Below the pieces are notes generated by a model, which did no database searches, was not told where the DNA came from, and saw nothing but the letters and a program-made list of their open reading frames with translations. Position numbers and translations under genes: made by a program. This document shows, one piece after another, positions 60,348 to 64,000 of a DNA stretch of 64,000 nt. This stretch comes from Gaiellasilicea sp033857955 (lineage in GTDB: Bacteria > Actinomycetota > Thermoleophilia > Gaiellales > Gaiellaceae): assembly GCA_033857955.1 (NCBI GenBank), contig JAWVCW010000002.1, forward strand, positions 17,962-81,961. The letters are read 5' to 3'. The first letter of the stretch is position 1. Every line of letters starts with the position of its first letter.

Positions 60348-61727
60348 GTGGACACGTCTGCGGCGATGCGCACCGCACCGCCAATCGATCGCTCCCGGCT
60401 CGAGGGGCTGCTGGCACGCGAGCTCGAACGCTTCGCGGAGTCGAATCCGCGCTCGCTGGAGCTCTTCGAGCGGGCGAAGGGCTCGCTCCTGGGCGGCGTG
60501 CCCATGAGCTGGATGGCGAAGTGGGCCGGAGGGTTTCCGCTCTTCCTCCGCGAGGCGACCGGCGCCCGGGTCGTCGACGTCGACGACCACGAGTACGTGG
60601 ACTTCTGCCTCGGGGACACCGGCGCCATGGCCGGGCATGCGCCGCCGGCCACGGTCGCGGCCGTGGCGGCCCAGGCGGCGCGCGGCATCACCGCGATGCT
60701 TCCGAGCGAGGACGCGGTCGCGGCCGCCGAGGAGATCTCACGCCGCTTCGGGCTCACCGCGTGGCAGTTCACGCTCTCGGCGACCGATGCGAACCGCTTC
60801 GCAATCCGGCTCGCGCGCGAGATCACGCAGCGCCCGACGATTCTCGTCTTCGACTACTGCTACCACGGCACGGTCGACGAGGCCTTCGCGACGCTGGACG
60901 GAGATCGGGTCGTTGCCCGTCCCGGCAACGTCGGTCCGCCGGTCGATCTGGCGCTGACGACGAAGGTCGTCCAGTGGAACGACACGGATGCCCTCGAACG
61001 GGCGCTCGCGCCTGGGGACGTCGCCTGCGTGCTCGCCGAGCCTGCCCTGACGAACATCGGCATCGTCCTGCCGGATCCAGGCTTCCACGACGCCCTCCGT
61101 GAGGTGACGCGCCGGACCGGAACGCTGCTGATCATCGACGAGACGCATACGTTCAGCGCCGGGCCGGGGGGCTGCACGGCCGAGTGGGGCCTCGAGCCGG
61201 ACCTGCTCACGATCGGGAAGGCGATCGGCGGCGGCGTGCCCGCCGGCGCGTACGGCGTCTCGGACGAGGTGGCTGAGCGGATCGCGGCGCGCGAGGAAGC
61301 CGACTACGAGGACGTCGGCGGCATCGGCGGCACGCTCGCCGGGAACGCGCTCTCGCTCGCGGCCGTTCGCGCAACGCTCGCCGAGGTGCTCACCGACGAG
61401 GCATTCGGGCGGATGATCCACCTCGCCTGCCGGTTCGCCGCGGGCGTGGCGGACGTGATCGAGGAAGCCGGCCTCCCCTGGCACGTGACCGAGCTCGGCT
61501 GCCGCGCCGAATACCGCTTCTCCGCCGTGCCTCCGCGGAGCGGCGCCGAGTCCGCCGCCGCCGGCGACGACGAGCTCGAGCGCTTTCTCCACCTCTACGC
61601 TCTCAATCGCGGCATCCTCATGACCCCCTTCCACAACATGGCTCTCATGTCGCCCGCCACGAGCGAGGCCGACGTCGACCTGCACACGCGCGTCTTCACC
61701 GAGGGGGTGCGCGATGTCCTCGGCTAG
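60348..61727 (+). CDS. Class III aminotransferase
   Basis: 459 residues from GTG 60348; ATG 60366 is an in-frame alternative. PLP features: IIDETHTF (Asp for the pyridine N), GKAIGGGVPAGAYG (Schiff-base Lys) and a C-terminal MTPFHNMALMSPATSE. Overall it resembles glutamate-1-semialdehyde aminomutase and omega-amine transaminases. It could move the amino group of putrescine or a polyamine breakdown product. Overlaps the ATPase gene by 14 bases. Confidence 0.9.
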   Translation: MDTSAAMRTAPPIDRSRLEGLLARELERFAESNPRSLELFERAKGSLLGGVPMSWMAKWAGGFPLFLREATGARVVDVDDHEYVDFCLGDTGAMAGHAPPATVAAVAAQAARGITAMLPSEDAVAAAEEISRRFGLTAWQFTLSATDANRFAIRLAREITQRPTILVFDYCYHGTVDEAFATLDGDRVVARPGNVGPPVDLALTTKVVQWNDTDALERALAPGDVACVLAEPALTNIGIVLPDPGFHDALREVTRRTGTLLIIDETHTFSAGPGGCTAEWGLEPDLLTIGKAIGGGVPAGAYGVSDEVAERIAAREEADYEDVGGIGGTLAGNALSLAAVRATLAEVLTDEAFGRMIHLACRFAAGVADVIEEAGLPWHVTELGCRAEYRFSAVPPRSGAESAAAGDDELERFLHLYALNRGILMTPFHNMALMSPATSEADVDLHTRVFTEGVRDVLG

Positions 61728-62787
61728 CGACGTCCGGCTCGAGTCGGTCGTCAAGACCTTCGACGGCGTCACCGCGGTGGACGGCATCTCGCTCGAGATC
61801 CCGGCCGGCTCCTTCTTCGCGCTGCTCGGCCCCTCCGGCTGCGGCAAGACGACGACATTGCGGATGATCGGCGGCTTCGAGGAGCCGGACGAGGGTGTCA
61901 TCCTGCTCGGCGGGCGTGACGTCGTCGGGTTGCCTCCGCACAAGCGGGACGTGAACACCGTCTTCCAGAGCTACGCCCTCTTTCCCCACCTTTCGATCTT
62001 CGAGAACGTGGCGTTCGGGCTGCGCCGTAAGGGGATCAAGGGTTCCGAGCTGCAAGGACGTGTAGCCGAGATCCTGCGCCGCGTCGGCCTCGAAGGCTAC
62101 GGATCGCGCAAGCCGAGCCAGATCTCCGGGGGTCAGCAGCAGCGGGTCGCGCTCGCGCGGGCGCTCGTCAACGGGCCGCAGGTGCTGCTCCTCGACGAGC
62201 CACTCGGCGCTCTCGACCTGAAGCTGCGCAAGCAGCTCCAGCTCGAGCTGAAGGCCCTCCAGCACGACCTGGGGATCACGTTCGTTCATGTCACGCACGA
62301 TCAGGAGGAGGCGATGACGATGGCCGACACGATCGCGGTCATGAACCGCGGCCGCGTCGAGCAGCTGGGCGAGCCGGCCGACCTCTACGACCGGCCGCGC
62401 ACGGAATTCGTCGCGGGCTTCCTCGGTGTCTCGAATCTGCTCCGCGGCACCGTCACCGCCCCCGATCGAGTCCGGATCGAGACGGGCGACGAGCTGCACG
62501 TTCCGCTTGGCGGCCGCACAGGGGAGGTCGCCATCGGCATCCGGCCGGAGAAGCTTCGTCTCGGGCCGGCGGTGGGGGGAGAGAACACGCTCTCCGGCAC
62601 CGTCAAGGAGACTGCGTACGTCGGCGTTGCGACCCAGTACGTGATCACGACCGGTGCCGGCGACGTCGTCGTCTACGCCCAGAACACCGATGGCAGCCGG
62701 CCGCTTGGGCCGGGGTCCGTTGCGCTGCTCAGCTGGAGACCCGAATCGACGTTCGTCCTCGATCCTGACGAGAAGGAGCCTGCATGA
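61714..62787 (+). CDS. potA: Spermidine/putrescine ABC transporter ATPase, PotA type
   Basis: 357 residues. Walker A GPSGCGKTT, signature SGGQQQRVA, Walker B LLLDEPLGALD, and the D-loop and switch His (VTHDQEEA) are all intact. A C-terminal TOBE domain (about 285-357) follows, as in PotA. It drives uptake of polyamine or a related amine with the binding protein downstream and permeases presumed beyond the right edge. The ATGA overlap couples it to the binding protein. Confidence 0.93.
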   Translation: MSSASDVRLESVVKTFDGVTAVDGISLEIPAGSFFALLGPSGCGKTTTLRMIGGFEEPDEGVILLGGRDVVGLPPHKRDVNTVFQSYALFPHLSIFENVAFGLRRKGIKGSELQGRVAEILRRVGLEGYGSRKPSQISGGQQQRVALARALVNGPQVLLLDEPLGALDLKLRKQLQLELKALQHDLGITFVHVTHDQEEAMTMADTIAVMNRGRVEQLGEPADLYDRPRTEFVAGFLGVSNLLRGTVTAPDRVRIETGDELHVPLGGRTGEVAIGIRPEKLRLGPAVGGENTLSGTVKETAYVGVATQYVITTGAGDVVVYAQNTDGSRPLGPGSVALLSWRPESTFVLDPDEKEPA

Positions 62788-63959
62788 ACCGTTCGCTGAC
62801 ACGCAAGCAGCTGCTCGAGCGCGCGGCGCTCGGCGGCGCGGCCCTGACCCTGCCCGGCTTTCTGGCCGCCTGCGGAGGCGGTGGCGGCGGCGAGGCTGCC
62901 GGGACGACAACCGCAGCCGGGGGGAAACAGCTCGCGGACACGCTCCGGTTCTCGAACTGGCAGCTCTACATCGACGTCGACGAGAAGACGAAGAAGCGGC
63001 CGACGCTCGAGCAGTTCACCAAGGAGACGGGCGTCAAGGTCGACTACTTCGAGGACATCAACGACAACGCGTCGTACTTCGGCAAGATCCAGCGCCCGCT
63101 CTCGCAGGGCCAGTCGATCGACCGCGACATCATCGTCCTCACCGACAACTCGCGCTTTCCGGCGCTGCTGATCGACAAGGGCTGGGCGGAGCCGCTCGAC
63201 AAGAGTGCGATCCCGAACATCGCGAATCTGCAGGACTCGCTCGCTCAGCCGAGCTTCGATCCGGACCGGAAGTACAGCCTGCCCTGGCAGTCGGGCATGA
63301 CCGGGATCGCGACCAACACGAAGTTGACCGGCGGCAAGCCCGTGACGACGATCGATCAGCTGCTGGAGGATCCGAAGCTGAAGGGGAAGGTGACGTTCCT
63401 CACCGAGATGGCCGACTCCGTGGCGCTCGTGATGCGTGCGAACGGAGACGATCCGACCAAGGTCGACGACGCCTCGTTCGGGCGTGCGGTCGACCGGATC
63501 CAGACGGCCGTCGACTCCGGACAGATCCGCCAGTTCACCGGCAACGACTACACGGGCCCGCTGACCAAGGGCGACCTCGTGGCGGCGATCTCCTGGTCGG
63601 GCGACGTCGTGCAGCTGACGCTCGACAACAAGAACCTCGAGTGGCACCTGCCCGAGACGGGCGGCGCGATCTGGACGGACAACATGCTGATCCCCAAGGG
63701 CGGCGACGCGTTCACCGCCTCGACCTACATGAACTTCGTCTACCGGCCGGACATCGCGGCCCAGATCGCCGCGTACATCAACTACGTCTCGCCGGTGAAG
63801 GGGGCGAAGGAGGCGATGCAGAAGATCGATCCGAAGCTCGCGGCCAACGCGCTCGTCTTCCCCGACGCGGACACCCTCTCGAAGGTCTCGATCTTCGACT
63901 CGAAGGCGCTCCAGAACCAGGACTACATCGAGCGTTGGCAGACCCTGATCGGGAGTTGA
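62784..63959 (+). CDS. potD: Spermidine/putrescine-type substrate-binding lipoprotein, PotD-like
   Basis: 391 residues. The signal region carries a Leu-Ala-Ala-Cys lipobox (FLAACGGG) and an N-terminal RKQLLERAALGG resembling a weak twin-Arg region. The mature protein has the PotD fold: LRFSNWQLYID, then acidic residues in YFEDINDN and DNSRFP that could bind amines. Upstream enzymes of amine degradation agree. Which polyamine it binds cannot be told. Confidence 0.9.
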   Translation: MNRSLTRKQLLERAALGGAALTLPGFLAACGGGGGGEAAGTTTAAGGKQLADTLRFSNWQLYIDVDEKTKKRPTLEQFTKETGVKVDYFEDINDNASYFGKIQRPLSQGQSIDRDIIVLTDNSRFPALLIDKGWAEPLDKSAIPNIANLQDSLAQPSFDPDRKYSLPWQSGMTGIATNTKLTGGKPVTTIDQLLEDPKLKGKVTFLTEMADSVALVMRANGDDPTKVDDASFGRAVDRIQTAVDSGQIRQFTGNDYTGPLTKGDLVAAISWSGDVVQLTLDNKNLEWHLPETGGAIWTDNMLIPKGGDAFTASTYMNFVYRPDIAAQIAAYINYVSPVKGAKEAMQKIDPKLAANALVFPDADTLSKVSIFDSKALQNQDYIERWQTLIGS

Positions 63960-63964
63960 CTGAG

Positions 63965-64000
63965 ATGGGAAGCTGTCTGCCCGAAGCAACCCCGGCCGCG
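63965..64000 (+). CDS. Start of a further ORF cut by the right edge
   Basis: An ATG five bases after the binding-protein stop opens a frame of 12 codons (MGSCLPEATPAA) to the window end. Order suggests the first permease (PotB-type), but no family feature is visible in so short a piece. Confidence 0.35.
   Translation, partial: MGSCLPEATPAA

Noticed and set aside
1..64000. tRNA, rRNA, CRISPR or prophage
   Set aside because: Scanning the gaps showed no cloverleaf-like segment, no regularly spaced repeats and no integrase, capsid or terminase genes.

Overview
The window reads as a chromosomal segment of a very GC-rich bacterium, probably an actinobacterium of the Thermoleophilia (Gaiellales or Solirubrobacterales type). 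This is an inference. It rests on the base composition, frequent GTG and a few TTG starts, long chains of 4-base ATGA/GTGA stop-start overlaps, TANNNT promoter boxes placed a few bases before start codons, an F420-type flavin/deazaflavin reductase fold protein, and a sugar ABC importer encoded without its own ATPase. I saw no rRNA, tRNA, CRISPR array, phage or complete insertion sequence.

Bases 1-24158 form one co-directional, almost gapless run of about twenty genes. It holds a tandem metallo-beta-lactamase protein (cut by the left edge), a glycosidase-like protein, a LacI regulator, a sugar ABC importer (binding protein and two permeases), a ROK kinase and a SIS isomerase. Then come glycosidases (GH38 alpha-mannosidase, GH2 beta-mannosidase, GH1, GH84 N-acetylglucosaminidase and an unassigned helical-barrel protein), a class I aldolase resembling YihT, a FAD oxidoreductase, a TIM-barrel isomerase, a Gfo/Idh/MocA dehydrogenase, GalT, GalK and a lyxose/mannose isomerase-like cupin. 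Activities for mannose, N-acetylglucosamine and galactose side by side suggest use of an N-glycan-like or other mixed glycan. A LacI-type operator overlaps the promoter in front of the importer.

Bases 24118-36910 are mainly housekeeping and envelope genes. They include a YdcF-like protein, a glycosyltransferase and a thioesterase. A minus-strand operon follows with a MoxR ATPase, a DUF58 protein, two duplicated von Willebrand A membrane proteins flanking an unknown secreted protein, an HtrA-like lipoprotein and a small membrane protein. Next are an OmpR/histidine-kinase pair and a minus-strand group of an ATP-grasp enzyme with two alpha/beta-hydrolase esterases.

Bases 37018-44489 carry a secreted lamin-tail protein, RsgA (preceded by a short leader-like ORF), a large secreted nuclease and a secreted 5'-nucleotidase. 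The last two together look like extracellular nucleic-acid scavenging. Bases 44501-51093 carry AzlCD, a choline-kinase-like protein, an APC permease, a cupredoxin lipoprotein and a dimethylglycine/sarcosine dehydrogenase-like enzyme, pointing to ethanolamine, choline or betaine-type substrates.

Bases 51094-58723 hold two unusual non-coding elements: a 58-base imperfect inverted repeat containing a small ORF, and a 130-base element with near-perfect terminal inverted repeats. They also hold a truncated histidine kinase with a stand-alone receiver, a LuxR-type regulator, an NrtR-like regulator with an eroded Nudix box, an orphan BMP-family lipoprotein, a MoaD-like protein paired with a BNR-repeat protein, and a Tat-exported amine oxidase. 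Bases 58897-64000 are a polyamine uptake and degradation operon (aldehyde dehydrogenase, transaminase, PotA and PotD homologues) that runs off the right edge.
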